A stretch of 35,677 nucleotides of DNA, from positions 1 through 35,677 of the forward strand of contig CBDUCN010000010.1 in NCBI GenBank assembly GCA_965365655.1. The letters run 5' to 3'. The stretch is from JBFHNV01 sp965365655 (GTDB lineage: Bacteria; Pseudomonadota; Gammaproteobacteria; HK1). The stretch's first letter is position 1, and every line of letters begins with the position of its first letter. Below are positions 1 through 8,731 of this stretch, piece by piece. The translations under genes were made by a program, and so were the position numbers. The notes beneath the pieces are model-generated. The model had not been told where the DNA came from, searched no databases, and worked only from the letters and a program-made list of their open reading frames with translations.

Positions 1-9
1 GGCGGTCAT
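1..9 (-). CDS. Start of an unidentified downstream gene, cut by the left edge
   Basis: On the minus strand an ATG at 9-7 is preceded by an AGGAG-type ribosome binding site (around 15-20) at good spacing, and lies 27 bases after the stop of the kinase-BON gene. Only three codons (Met-Thr-Ala) are inside the window, so the product cannot be named. The short gap suggests cotranscription with the gene at 37-873. Confidence 0.4.
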
Positions 10-36
10 GGTCGTCTCCTGGAACGCTGCAGCGCT

Positions 37-873
37 TCAGGGCCCGCCGTACGCGGACGCGCGGATCACGATCATCTGGTTCTCCACCGCCTTCACGCCC
101 GGCACGGCGCCAATCACGCGCTCGGCCTCGCGTCGGTACTCCGCGTTCGCGGCCACGCCGGAGATCCGCACCGTGCCGGTGTCGGGGTCGAGGTGCGCCT
201 CGAAAGAGGGGGTGGCCTGGCTGGTGATCGCGTTGCTGCGAAGCGCCGCGCGGATCGCGGCCTCGATCTTGCGGTTGTGCAGCATCGCCTGCGACGCCGG
301 CGTCTCGCGGAAGGTGTCCGATTCCAGCATCCGGCACACCATCTCGACGCAGTCGGCGACGCTCAGCCGCGCGGTGTTGAGCACGAGGTCGTAGAGCAGC
401 GGATCGCGGTAGTCGACGTGGAACTGGTGGCTCATCGCGCGTGCGTGGGCTGCGTCGTTGCGTCGCACCTCCTTGCGCGCGACCGCGGCGTCGCTGATCC
501 CGACCCGCTCCATGACCACGGCCACCCGCGCCTCCAGCGGCGCGCACACGCGGATGCACGGCACGTGGGGGATGTCGCGCAGGATGTAGGTCGCGCCCCA
601 GCCGCGGATCAGCACGTCGCGCCCTTCGGCAATCTCGAGGATCTCCTCGCTGGTGTACAGCGACAGGTCGTTCTCGTTGATTCCCCAGCGCTCGAGCAGA
701 CCCGCCTTGCCTTCCAGGAAACGGTTCACCGAGCTCTCGCGAAGGTGCATCTTGTCGGCGACGTGCTCCACCACCTCGTGCTGGACCAGGTCCAGGCCGA
801 GGCGATCGGCGAGCGCGGTGGAGACGTCGAGTCCGCGCGAGCCCATCTCGCGGGTCATTGCGATCACGGTCAT
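37..873 (-). CDS. Cytidylate kinase-like protein with C-terminal BON domain
   Basis: The product has 278 residues. Residues 1 to about 195 look like the cytidylate-kinase-like (AAK/CMP kinase) family: an N-terminal beta strand followed by REMGSRG in place of the usual REFGSGG nucleotide-binding loop, then a LIRGWGATYILRD segment and a VCAPLEARV stretch typical of these kinases. Residues about 205-275 look like a BON domain, with hydrophobic strands around VRISGVAANAEYRREAERV and ending GVKAVENQMIV. BON domains are usually periplasmic or membrane-binding modules, so their attachment to a cytosolic-looking kinase is unusual; I see no signal peptide. I chose the ATG at 873 because a strong GGAGGAGG site lies just upstream; an in-frame extension to 963 has no support. 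The substrate is unknown: the family includes nucleotide kinases and many uncharacterised members. It is transcribed divergently from the MFS gene. Confidence 0.8.
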   Translation of the reverse strand: MTVIAMTREMGSRGLDVSTALADRLGLDLVQHEVVEHVADKMHLRESSVNRFLEGKAGLLERWGINENDLSLYTSEEILEIAEGRDVLIRGWGATYILRDIPHVPCIRVCAPLEARVAVVMERVGISDAAVARKEVRRNDAAHARAMSHQFHVDYRDPLLYDLVLNTARLSVADCVEMVCRMLESDTFRETPASQAMLHNRKIEAAIRAALRSNAITSQATPSFEAHLDPDTGTVRISGVAANAEYRREAERVIGAVPGVKAVENQMIVIRASAYGGP

Positions 874-923
874 GGAAGCCTCCTCCGCCAGCGCGTGTGG
901 ACCCTGTGTCCAGTCTAGTTTGG

Positions 924-935
924 CGATCCGGATCG
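924..935. promoter_or_regulatory. 12-bp perfect palindrome between divergent genes
   Basis: CGATCCGGATCG is a perfect 12-base palindrome in the 233-base divergent region between the kinase-BON gene (start 873) and the MFS gene (start 1107). It could be an operator for either gene. I see no good sigma-70 hexamers on either side, and short palindromes arise easily in GC-rich DNA, so this is weak. Confidence 0.2.
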
Positions 936-1106
936 TGCGACAACGATGGCGCGCGACGTCCATCCGGCGTCCGGCGCCCGGCGCGGAGCCGTCGACGCGC
1001 GCGGTGGCCCCGAACGGGGTGCCGACGCGTTCCGGGAACGGCTGACGGACGCCCGCGGCCCGCGCGGCAAGCGTATGATGCGCCGCCTCCCTAGGGCCTG
1101 TCCGCC

Positions 1107-2318
1107 ATGGATGCCTGGTATCCCGTCGCCCGCCTGATCGTCGCGCTGCTGCTCATGACGCTGGGCGGCTCGGCGATGTACGCCTCGGTGCTGGTGCTGG
1201 AGCCGGCGGCGGCGGAGTTCGGCACCGGGCGCGGCGCCGCGTCGCTGCCGTACGCGCTGTTCATGCTGGGGTTCGGCGGCGGCGGCGTGCTGATGGGGCG
1301 GCTCGCCGACCGCACCGGCATCCTGGTGCCGGCGATGATCGGCAGCCTCGCGATGCCGGCCGGGCTGTGGCTGGCCGCGCAGGCGGACTCCCTGCTGACC
1401 TTCGGCCTCGCGCTGGGCGGGCTGTGCGGATTCCTCGGTGCGTCGTTCACCTTCGCGCCCATGGTCGCCGACGTGTCGCACTGGTTCGATGGTCGCCGCG
1501 GCCTCGCGGTGGGTGTCGTGATCAGCGGCAGCTATCTCGCCGGCGCGCTGTGGCCGCCGGTGCTGCAGCACTTCATCGATGCGGTGGGCTGGCGGCGCAC
1601 CTTCGAGGACTTCGCGGTGTTCACGCTCGCCTGCATGCTGCCGCTGGTGCTGGCGCTGATGCCGCGCCCGGTGCTGGACGATGCAGAGCACGACGCTCGC
1701 GGCGCACCGCGCTGGGCGGTTCGTCCGCTGGGCTTCAGCCGCGGCCAGCTGCAGTGCCTGATCTGCGCGGCCGGAGTCGGCTGCTGCGTCGCGATGGCGA
1801 TGCCGCAGGTGCACATCGTCCCGTATGCGATCGATCGTGGCTTCGCGGCCCAGCGCGGCGCCGAGATGCTGGCGCTGATGCTGGGCGCGGGCATCGTCAG
1901 CCGGATCGCGTCCGGGTGGCTCTCGGATCGCATCGGGGGGCTGCGCACCCTGTTGCTGGGCAGCGTGCTGCAGGGGCTGGTGCTGGCCTGGTTCATGTTC
2001 GCCGATTCCCTGGCCATGCTCTACGCGGCATCGCTGGCCTTCGGCCTCGCGCAGGGCGGCATCGTGCCGTCCTACGCGATCATCGTTCGCACGTTCTTCC
2101 CGGCCGGCCAGGCGGGGTGGCGTATCGGAACCACCCTGCTGTTCACGATCGGGGGCATGGCGCTGGGCGCCTGGATGGCCGGCGCCCTGTACGACCTCAC
2201 CGGGTCCTACACCGCGTCCTACGTGAACGCCATCGTGTTCAACGTGCTGAATGCCGCCGTCGCGGTGACACTGCTGCGCCGCAACCGGCTGCCGTTGCCG
2301 CTGCCGGCGCTGGCTTGA
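1107..2318 (+). CDS. MFS transporter
   Basis: The product is a 403-residue, strongly hydrophobic protein with about 12 membrane helices in two bundles, the usual size for the major facilitator superfamily. The loop after helix 2 reads GRLADRTG, matching the MFS motif A (GxLaDrxGrr), and the equivalent loop in the second half reads SGWLSDRIGG, which supports the internal duplication. The charged central loop (about residues 185-210, VLDDAEHDARG) fits the cytoplasmic linker between the halves. The overall pattern resembles the oxalate/formate and monocarboxylate-type branch, but I cannot infer the substrate. The ATG at 1107 is the first that leaves a normal N-terminus leading into helix 1. It is monocistronic: the next gene, Hsp20, is convergent and separated by two hairpins. 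Confidence 0.9.
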   Translation: MDAWYPVARLIVALLLMTLGGSAMYASVLVLEPAAAEFGTGRGAASLPYALFMLGFGGGGVLMGRLADRTGILVPAMIGSLAMPAGLWLAAQADSLLTFGLALGGLCGFLGASFTFAPMVADVSHWFDGRRGLAVGVVISGSYLAGALWPPVLQHFIDAVGWRRTFEDFAVFTLACMLPLVLALMPRPVLDDAEHDARGAPRWAVRPLGFSRGQLQCLICAAGVGCCVAMAMPQVHIVPYAIDRGFAAQRGAEMLALMLGAGIVSRIASGWLSDRIGGLRTLLLGSVLQGLVLAWFMFADSLAMLYAASLAFGLAQGGIVPSYAIIVRTFFPAGQAGWRIGTTLLFTIGGMALGAWMAGALYDLTGSYTASYVNAIVFNVLNAAVAVTLLRRNRLPLPLPALA

Positions 2319-2347
2319 CCCGCGGCGCCGCGGCGCACCGTCTGGAA

Positions 2348-2393
2348 GCGCGAGGACGCGAAGGCTCGAAGTGCGTCCTTCGCGTCTTCGTGC
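2348..2393. terminator. Long hairpin after the MFS gene
   Basis: A 17-base arm (2348-2364) pairs with 2377-2393 around a 12-base loop. Fifteen pairs are Watson-Crick and two are G-U. It starts 30 bases after the MFS stop and lies between convergent genes, so it could end transcription from either side, but no T-tract follows on the plus strand. It could also be a dispersed intergenic repeat rather than a terminator. Confidence 0.45.
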
Positions 2394-2416
2394 TGATGCG
2401 GCTGGAGACGAGAACA

Positions 2417-2443
2417 CCGCCGCGGGCGCCGGGCCCGCGGCGG
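2417..2443 (-). terminator. GC-rich hairpin downstream of Hsp20
   Basis: An 11-base perfect stem (2417-2427 with 2433-2443) encloses a 5-base loop, 34 bases past the Hsp20 stop on the minus strand. The minus-strand sequence that follows is only mildly T-rich, so it is a plausible rather than certain intrinsic terminator. Confidence 0.4.
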
Positions 2444-2477
2444 CGTCGTACCGGTGCGCTGACGCGCCGCTCCGCGG

Positions 2478-2921
2478 TCAGGAGGTGACCTGGATTCGCT
2501 TCGGCTGCACCGCGGCCTGCTTCGGGATCACGACCTCGAGCACGCCGTTGCGCCCGGTCGCCTGCACCTTCTCCGGGTCGGCGGTATCCGGGAGGCTGAA
2601 GCGGCGGTAGAAGGTGCCGTGCAGCCGCTCGACGCGCCGGTAGCCGTCGTCCCCGCCTTCCTTGCGCTCGAGCTTGCGCTCGCCGCGGATGGTCAGCGTG
2701 CCGTGCTCCAGCGTGACCTCGATGTCCTTCGGATCGACGCCGGGGATGTCGGCGTGGATCACGAAGCGGTCCGTCTCCTCCTTGATGTCCACCGCCGGTG
2801 CCCAGCGGCTGGTGACGACGTTGGATCCGTCGTCGCTGCCGTAGCTGCCCGCGAGGGCGCGGTTGACGTCGTCGCGCAGCGTGCGCAGCGCGGCCCAGGG
2901 CTCGTAGCTGATCATGCTCAT
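2478..2921 (-). CDS. hsp20: Hsp20/alpha-crystallin small heat-shock protein
   Basis: The product is a 147-residue ATP-independent holdase chaperone that would bind unfolding proteins in the cytoplasm. The alpha-crystallin domain runs from about residue 40 (WAPAVDIKEETDRFVIHADI) to about 138, including the diagnostic NGVLEVVIPK motif near its end, and the C-terminal tail carries an I-x-V motif (RIQV) of the kind used for oligomer assembly. The length is typical of bacterial class A/B small Hsps. The start at 2921 is chosen over an in-frame ATG at 2915 because a GGGAGG ribosome binding site sits five bases upstream. A sigma-32-type promoter and a possible thermometer hairpin lie just upstream, in keeping with heat control. 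The next minus-strand gene upstream (molybdenum hydroxylase) is 182 bases away and probably transcribed separately. Confidence 0.96.
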   Translation of the reverse strand: MSMISYEPWAALRTLRDDVNRALAGSYGSDDGSNVVTSRWAPAVDIKEETDRFVIHADIPGVDPKDIEVTLEHGTLTIRGERKLERKEGGDDGYRRVERLHGTFYRRFSLPDTADPEKVQATGRNGVLEVVIPKQAAVQPKRIQVTS

Positions 2922-2925
2922 GGTG

Positions 2926-2952
2926 ACCTCCCGGTTGTTTCGCCTGAAAGGC
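2926..2952 (-). promoter_or_regulatory. Possible RNA thermometer covering the Hsp20 ribosome binding site
   Basis: In the minus-strand leader, GCCUUUC (2952-2946) can pair with GGGAGGU (2932-2926), which contains the whole Shine-Dalgarno of hsp20. The seven pairs include three G-U, around a 13-base loop. A weak, U-rich helix over the ribosome binding site is the architecture of FourU- and ROSE-type thermometers found before small heat-shock genes. The helix is short and a competing mini-hairpin (GCCU/AGGC) exists, so this is a hypothesis. Confidence 0.35.
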
Positions 2953-2963
2953 TGATGCTCGCC

Positions 2964-2991
2964 AGATGGGAGCGCCGCGCCGGATTTCAAC
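2964..2991 (-). promoter_or_regulatory. Sigma-32 (RpoH) heat-shock promoter of hsp20
   Basis: Read on the minus strand, the -35 element GTTGAA (2991-2986) is followed after 14 bases by TCCCATCT (2971-2964). This matches the RpoH consensus CTTGAA - 13 to 15 bases - CCCCATNT at all but one position in each element. It would place the transcript start roughly 35 bases before the hsp20 ATG at 2921. Confidence 0.75.
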
Positions 2992-3103
2992 CCTCGCGAT
3001 CGCCCGGCCGGCATGCGTCCGCGCGGGCTGCGGCACCGCGCGCAGCGCGTTGGTCGGCCCGCGCGATGAGACGTCAGCGAGCCCCGCGGCGTGTTGACCT
3101 GCG

Positions 3104-5440
3104 TCAGGAACCGGCCCGCGGCGTCGCGTTCGCGCCGCGCAGCGCCTGCCAGACCGCGTACGGCGTCGCGGGCATCTGCACCGGGCCCGCGCGCGCCGCG
3201 GCCAGCGCGTCGCGCAGGGCGTTCATGTACGCGGCCGGGCTGCCGGTGGTCGGGCCCTCGCCGACGCCCTTCACGCCCAGCGGGTTGTCGGTCTCCGGGG
3301 TCTCGGCGGTGGCGGTGGTGAAGAAGGGCAGGTCGGCAGCGCGCGGCAGCGCGTAGTCCATCAGCGAGCCGGTCACGGGCTGGCCGCTGTCCGGGTCGTA
3401 GACCACGCCCTCCATCGCCGCCTGGCCGACGCCCTGCGCGGCGCCGCCGTGCACCTGGCCGTCGACCAGCATCGGGTTCACCGCGCGGCCGACGTCGGTG
3501 ACGATGACGTGCGCGAGCAGCGTCGTGCGCCCGGTCTCCGGGTCCACCTCCACCTCGCACACGTGGCAGCCGCTGGAGTAGGACTCGCGGCGCTGCTCGA
3601 AGTCCGCGTCGGCCTCCAGGCGCTCGCCGTGCTGCTCGGCGAACGCGGCCGCCTGCGCGAGCGTGACCTCGCGGTCGGTGCCGGCGATGCGGAACGCGCC
3701 CGCCGCGTACTCGACGTCCGCGGGGCTGGCCTCCAGCATCCGCGCCGCCAGCGCGCGCCCGCGCTCGATCACCTTCGCGACCCCCATGACCGCGGCGGTG
3801 CCGCCCGCGCGCATGGAGCGCGAGCCGTGGGAGCCGGAGCCGCGGGCCACCGCGTCGGTGTCGCCGTCCACCGCGCGCACCCGTTCGAAGGGCACGCCCA
3901 GGCGCTCGGCCACCACCTGCGCGAACACCGTTTCGTGCCCCATGCCGAAGTTCTGCGTGCCGAGCGCGACCGTGACCGCGCCGTCCGGCGCGACCTGCAC
4001 GCGGGCGTACTCGCTGGGCGCCCCGCCGTCGTTCTCCACGTACAGCGCGCACCCGATCCCGCGCAGCCGCCCGGCGGCGGCGCTGCGCGATCGGCGCGCG
4101 GCGAAGCCGTCCCAGTCCGCCATCGCGAGCGCCTGCTCGAGGTGCGGCGCGAAGGTGCACGCCTCGTAGCGTGCGCCGCCGGGCGCGGTCCACGGCAGGC
4201 GCTCCTCGCGCACCACGTTCAGGCGCCTGAGCGCGACCCGGTCGAGCCCGAGGTCGCGCGCCGCGGCGTCGACGAGGCTCTCGATCAGGTAGGTGGCCTC
4301 GACGCGGCCCACGCCGCGGTACGCGGCCAGCGGCGTGGTGTTCGAGAAGCGGCCGCGGATCACCGTGTGCCCGGCGGGGATCGCGTACACGCCGCCCAGG
4401 GTGGGCACCAGGAAGCGCACGATCACCCAGATCCCGCGCCCCGGCACGTACGCGCCGTGGCGCCAGTCGATGCGCACGCGAAGCGCGGTGAAGCGCCCGT
4501 CAGCGTCCATCGCGAGCTCGCCGTGCAGCCGGTGGTCCCGCGACTGCGTGTCCGACAGGAAGCTCTCGCCGCGGGTGGCGGTCCAGCGCACGCTGCGCCC
4601 GACGGCGCGCGCGGCGATCAGCACCAGCGCCATCTCCGGATACACCGCGCCGCGGGCGCCGAAGCCGCCGCCGGTGTCCGGCGTGACGACGCGCAGCTCC
4701 GCGGGCGCGATGCCCAGCATGCCGGCGAGGGTGTCGCGCATGCGGTGCGCGGTCTGCGAGCCGGCGCGCAGCGTCAGCCGGCCGCTGTCCGGGTCGACCT
4801 CGCCGAGCGCCGCGCGCGGCTCGAGGAACACCGGCGCGACACGGTTGTTGACCAGCGTCACCCGCGCGACGTGCGCGGCGGCGGCGAATGCGGCATCGGT
4901 GGCGGCCGCGTCGCCGCCCTCCCACTCGAAGGACACGTCGTCGGGGCACTCGTCCCACACCGGGGCCGCGCCCGGCGGCGGGTCGTCGGGTGTCACGCGC
5001 GCCGGCAGCGGCTGGTAGTGCACGTCCACGGCATCCGCCGCGGCCTGCGCCTGCGCCCGGGTGCTCGCGACGACGAAGGCCACCGGCTCGCCGGCGTAGC
5101 GCACCTTGCCGGTCGCCAGCACGGGCTGGTCCGGCTGCGGCATCGGGGAGCCGTCGCGGCTCTCGATCGCGAACGGCGGGGTGCGCGTGAGCGACGGGAT
5201 GGGTCCCACGCGTCCCGCGAGATCGTCGCCGGTCAGCACCAGCCGCACGCCCGGCATCGCGCGCGCCCGCGCGGCGTCCACGGCGTCGAGGCGGGCGTGC
5301 GCGTGCGGCGAGCGCAGCACCACGCCCACCAGCGCGCCGTCGGCGCGCAGGTCGTCGGTGAAGCGGCCGTCGCCGGTGAGGAAGCGCCGGTCCTCGCGCC
5401 GCGGCACCGCGGCGCCGACGAGCGCGGCGGGATCGTTCAT
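3104..5440 (-). CDS. Molybdopterin-binding subunit of the xanthine dehydrogenase/aldehyde oxidase family
   Basis: The product has 778 residues, the usual length of a CoxL/XdhB-type large subunit that holds the molybdenum-cytosine-dinucleotide cofactor and hydroxylates aldehydes, purines or N-heterocycles. The N-terminus (VPRREDRRFLTGDGRFTDD) is the typical start of this subunit. Cofactor motifs follow in order: DTGGGFGARG near residue 255, AAYRGVGRVEATY near 375, QNFGMGHET near 490, and the C-terminal GVKGVGEG carrying the catalytic Glu. The loop is AYRGxGR, not the AYRCSFR of true form I CO dehydrogenase, so CO oxidation is unlikely. No FAD (CoxM) or 2Fe-2S (CoxS) subunit gene is adjacent, which is unusual; partners must be elsewhere or the enzyme may use another electron acceptor. 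The ATG at 5440 has a GGAG site eight or so bases upstream. It is divergent from the WYL regulator, 98 bases away. Confidence 0.92.
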   Translation of the reverse strand: MNDPAALVGAAVPRREDRRFLTGDGRFTDDLRADGALVGVVLRSPHAHARLDAVDAARARAMPGVRLVLTGDDLAGRVGPIPSLTRTPPFAIESRDGSPMPQPDQPVLATGKVRYAGEPVAFVVASTRAQAQAAADAVDVHYQPLPARVTPDDPPPGAAPVWDECPDDVSFEWEGGDAAATDAAFAAAAHVARVTLVNNRVAPVFLEPRAALGEVDPDSGRLTLRAGSQTAHRMRDTLAGMLGIAPAELRVVTPDTGGGFGARGAVYPEMALVLIAARAVGRSVRWTATRGESFLSDTQSRDHRLHGELAMDADGRFTALRVRIDWRHGAYVPGRGIWVIVRFLVPTLGGVYAIPAGHTVIRGRFSNTTPLAAYRGVGRVEATYLIESLVDAAARDLGLDRVALRRLNVVREERLPWTAPGGARYEACTFAPHLEQALAMADWDGFAARRSRSAAAGRLRGIGCALYVENDGGAPSEYARVQVAPDGAVTVALGTQNFGMGHETVFAQVVAERLGVPFERVRAVDGDTDAVARGSGSHGSRSMRAGGTAAVMGVAKVIERGRALAARMLEASPADVEYAAGAFRIAGTDREVTLAQAAAFAEQHGERLEADADFEQRRESYSSGCHVCEVEVDPETGRTTLLAHVIVTDVGRAVNPMLVDGQVHGGAAQGVGQAAMEGVVYDPDSGQPVTGSLMDYALPRAADLPFFTTATAETPETDNPLGVKGVGEGPTTGSPAAYMNALRDALAAARAGPVQMPATPYAVWQALRGANATPRAGS

Positions 5441-5538
5441 CGAGCGGTCTCCGGAGAAGGACGGGGCGGCGAAGCTTGCGGCGGATGGGCCGCGGGATCA
5501 AAGCTGCCGACGGCGCCCTCGCACCGCCCGTCTCGCCC

Positions 5539-6520
5539 ATGGACCGCACGGAACGCTTCTATCGCATCGACCAGCTGCTGCACGAGCGCCGCGTGGTGCC
5601 GCTGGCGCTGTTCCTGGAGGAGCTGGGCGTGTCGCGGGCCACGTTCAAGCGCGACCTGGAGTACCTGCGCGACCGGCTGAACGCGCCGATCGTCTGGGAC
5701 CGCGAGCGCGGCGGCTATCGCTTCGGCGAGCCGGAGCACGGGGCGCGGCAGTACGAGCTGCCGGGACTGTGGTTCAACGCCAGCGAGATCCACGCGCTGC
5801 TGACCATGCAGCGCCTGCTCGAGAACCTGCAGCCGGGGCTGCTGGGGCCGCACGTCGCGCCGCTGCTCGCGCGCATCCGCGCGCTCATCGACGAGGGCGA
5901 CCACGCGCGCGAGGAGGTGGAGCGCCGCATCCGCATCCTGCACATGGCGTCGCGCCCGGTGATGCCGCGCCACTTCGAGACCGTGAGCAGCGCGCTGCTC
6001 GCGCGCCGGCGGCTCGAGATCGATCACTACAGCCGCGAGCGCGACCGGGTCACGACGCGCGAGGTGTCGCCGCAGCGGCTGGTGTACTACCGCGACAACT
6101 GGTACCTGGACGCGTGGTGCCACCAGCGCAAGGGGATTCGCAGCTTCGCGCTGGACGCGATCCGCGGCGCGGTGACGGTGGACCGCGCGGCGCGCCCGGT
6201 CTCGGAGCGCACGCTGGAGCGCCATCTCGCGGCGGGCTACGGTATCTTCGCGGGTAGCCGCACGCGGCGCGCACGGCTTCGCTTCAGCGCCGAGCGCGCG
6301 CGCTGGGTGGCCGACGAGCGCTGGCACCCGGAGCAGACGGGGTGCTTCGACGCCGAGGGCCGCTGGCTGCTCGAGTTGCCGTACGGTGACGACCGCGAGC
6401 TGCTGGGCGACCTGATGCGCCACGGCGCCCACGTGGAGGTGCTCGCGCCGCGGGCGCTGCGCGAGCGCCTCGCCGCGGCGCACCGCGCCGCCGCCGCGGT
6501 CAACAGTCCGGAGAGCGCAG

Positions 6521-6528
<8 letters not shown>
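5539..6528 (+). CDS. WYL-domain transcriptional regulator
   Basis: The product has 329 residues. The N-terminal ~65 residues form a DeoR-like winged helix-turn-helix (RFYRIDQLLHERRVVPLALF then GVSRATFKRDLEYLRDRL and a wing ending GGYRFG). A WYL domain lies at about residues 140-205 and includes the namesake WYLDAWCH, preceded by LEIDHYSR and followed by RSFALDAI. A C-terminal WCX-like region completes the usual layout. WYL domains sense ligands, reportedly nucleic acids in several cases, and family members control DNA-damage responses and phage-defence loci. The ATG at 5539 is preferred over an in-frame ATG at 5476 because the protein then begins at the conserved helix-turn-helix. Its stop overlaps the moxR start by eight bases, so it heads and may autoregulate the following operon; it is also placed to control the divergent molybdenum enzyme. 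Confidence 0.9.
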
Positions 6529-7483
<955 letters not shown>

Positions 7484-8731
7484 ATGGCCGCCGTCGCCCC
7501 GGTGTCCGGCGCGGTGGCGTCCACCGGGCGCGTGGTCTCGGACGCGATGGCCGCCGTGCTCGCGGCGCTGGCCGTCCTCGGAGTCGTCGCGGACCGGCCG
7601 CTGCTCACCGCGCTTGGCGCGTGCGTGCTGCTGCTGACCCTGCTCGCCCGGGTGTGGACCCGGCACGCGCTGGACGGGGTGCGCTACGAGCTCGCGGCGA
7701 CGCCCGCGCGCGCCGTGGCCGGCGACGACGTGGACCTGGTGGTCACGATCGAGAACCCGAAGCGCCTGCCGGTGCCGTGGCTGCGGGTGCAGGAGCCGCT
7801 GCCGCCGGGGCTGGTGCTGGCCGGCGACGGCGCCCGCGGGCGCGGCGGCTTCGGCATCGGCTGGCTCACCGCGACCACGTCGCTGGGCGGGCGCGAGCGG
7901 CTGCGCCTGCATTTCCGGCTGCGCTCGGTGGCGCGCGGGCACTACGTGCTGGGACCCGGGCGGCTCACCGCCAGCGATCCCTTCGGGCTGTACAGCGCGG
8001 AGCGCGTGCAGGTGCGCACCGGCGCCGCGCTGGTGGTGGTGCCGGATCCGCCGGCGCGCGGCCCGGCGCTGCCGCAGGCGGCGCGGCCGGTCGGCGAGCG
8101 CCGCGCGCCGCGGCGCGCGGTGGACGACCCGCACCGCCCGCTGGCGGTGCGCGAGTACCGGCCGGGCGATCCCGCGCGCAGCATCGACTGGAAGGTCACG
8201 GCGCGCCGCGCGGCGCCGTGGGTGCGCGTCAACGAGCCCGGTGCCGGCGGCACCGTCGCGCTGCTGGTGGAGTGCGAGACGCGCACGGGGGGCATCTTCG
8301 ACCACTCCGCGGCGCGCCTCGAGGACGTCGTGCGCACCGCGGCGGCGCTGGCCCGCGACCTGCTGCGGGCCGGCTGGTCCGTCGGCCTGGTCGCGGACGG
8401 GGTGCCGCCGGGCCAGCAGGCGCGGGTCGCGGTGGCGCCCGGCGCCGGCGCGGCGCAGCTCGGCCTGCTGATGGATGCCCTCGCGCGGGTGCAGCCGCTG
8501 GTCGCGCGGCCGCTGTCAGCGCTGGTGGAGCACCACGCGGCGCGCCTGCTGCCGTTCGGCGCGTCCGTGGTGTGCGTCGCGGCGTCGCTGCCGGAGAGCA
8601 CCGCGGCCTGCCTCGCGGCGCGCGCGCGCCGCGGCGCGCGGGTGGACCTGGTGTACGTGGGCGCCGGCGACGCGCCGGCGATCCCCGGCGTGTGCGGCGT
8701 CGCGTGGTCGCCGCGGGACGCGGACCCGTGA
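7484..8731 (+). CDS. DUF58 domain-containing membrane-anchored protein
   Basis: The product has 415 residues. Two hydrophobic helices near the N-terminus (about residues 19-35 and 38-55) anchor it in the inner membrane. The diagnostic DUF58 motif, VREYRPGDPARSIDWKVTA, is at about residues 221-239 and is followed by a vWA-like fold (VALLVECETRT onward). DUF58 proteins are the standard partners of MoxR ATPases; the biochemical role of the pair is not established for most bacteria. The start codon immediately follows the moxR stop with no gap, and a GAGGG site lies in the end of moxR. The gene's stop overlaps the GTG of the next gene by four bases. Confidence 0.93.
   Translation: MAAVAPVSGAVASTGRVVSDAMAAVLAALAVLGVVADRPLLTALGACVLLLTLLARVWTRHALDGVRYELAATPARAVAGDDVDLVVTIENPKRLPVPWLRVQEPLPPGLVLAGDGARGRGGFGIGWLTATTSLGGRERLRLHFRLRSVARGHYVLGPGRLTASDPFGLYSAERVQVRTGAALVVVPDPPARGPALPQAARPVGERRAPRRAVDDPHRPLAVREYRPGDPARSIDWKVTARRAAPWVRVNEPGAGGTVALLVECETRTGGIFDHSAARLEDVVRTAAALARDLLRAGWSVGLVADGVPPGQQARVAVAPGAGAAQLGLLMDALARVQPLVARPLSALVEHHAARLLPFGASVVCVAASLPESTAACLAARARRGARVDLVYVGAGDAPAIPGVCGVAWSPRDADP

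Noticed and set aside
915..2417. Long minus-strand open frame opposite the MFS gene
   Set aside because: Its translation is low-complexity Arg/Gln/His-rich, has no family resemblance, and mirrors codon bias of the real gene.
3104..5440. Form I carbon monoxide dehydrogenase CoxL
   Set aside because: The diagnostic AYRCSFR loop is absent; the loop is AYRGVGR, and no coxM/coxS is adjacent.
3449..5680. 743-codon plus-strand frame opposite the molybdenum enzyme
   Set aside because: Arg/His/Ala/Val-rich shadow of a clear, motif-complete gene on the other strand.
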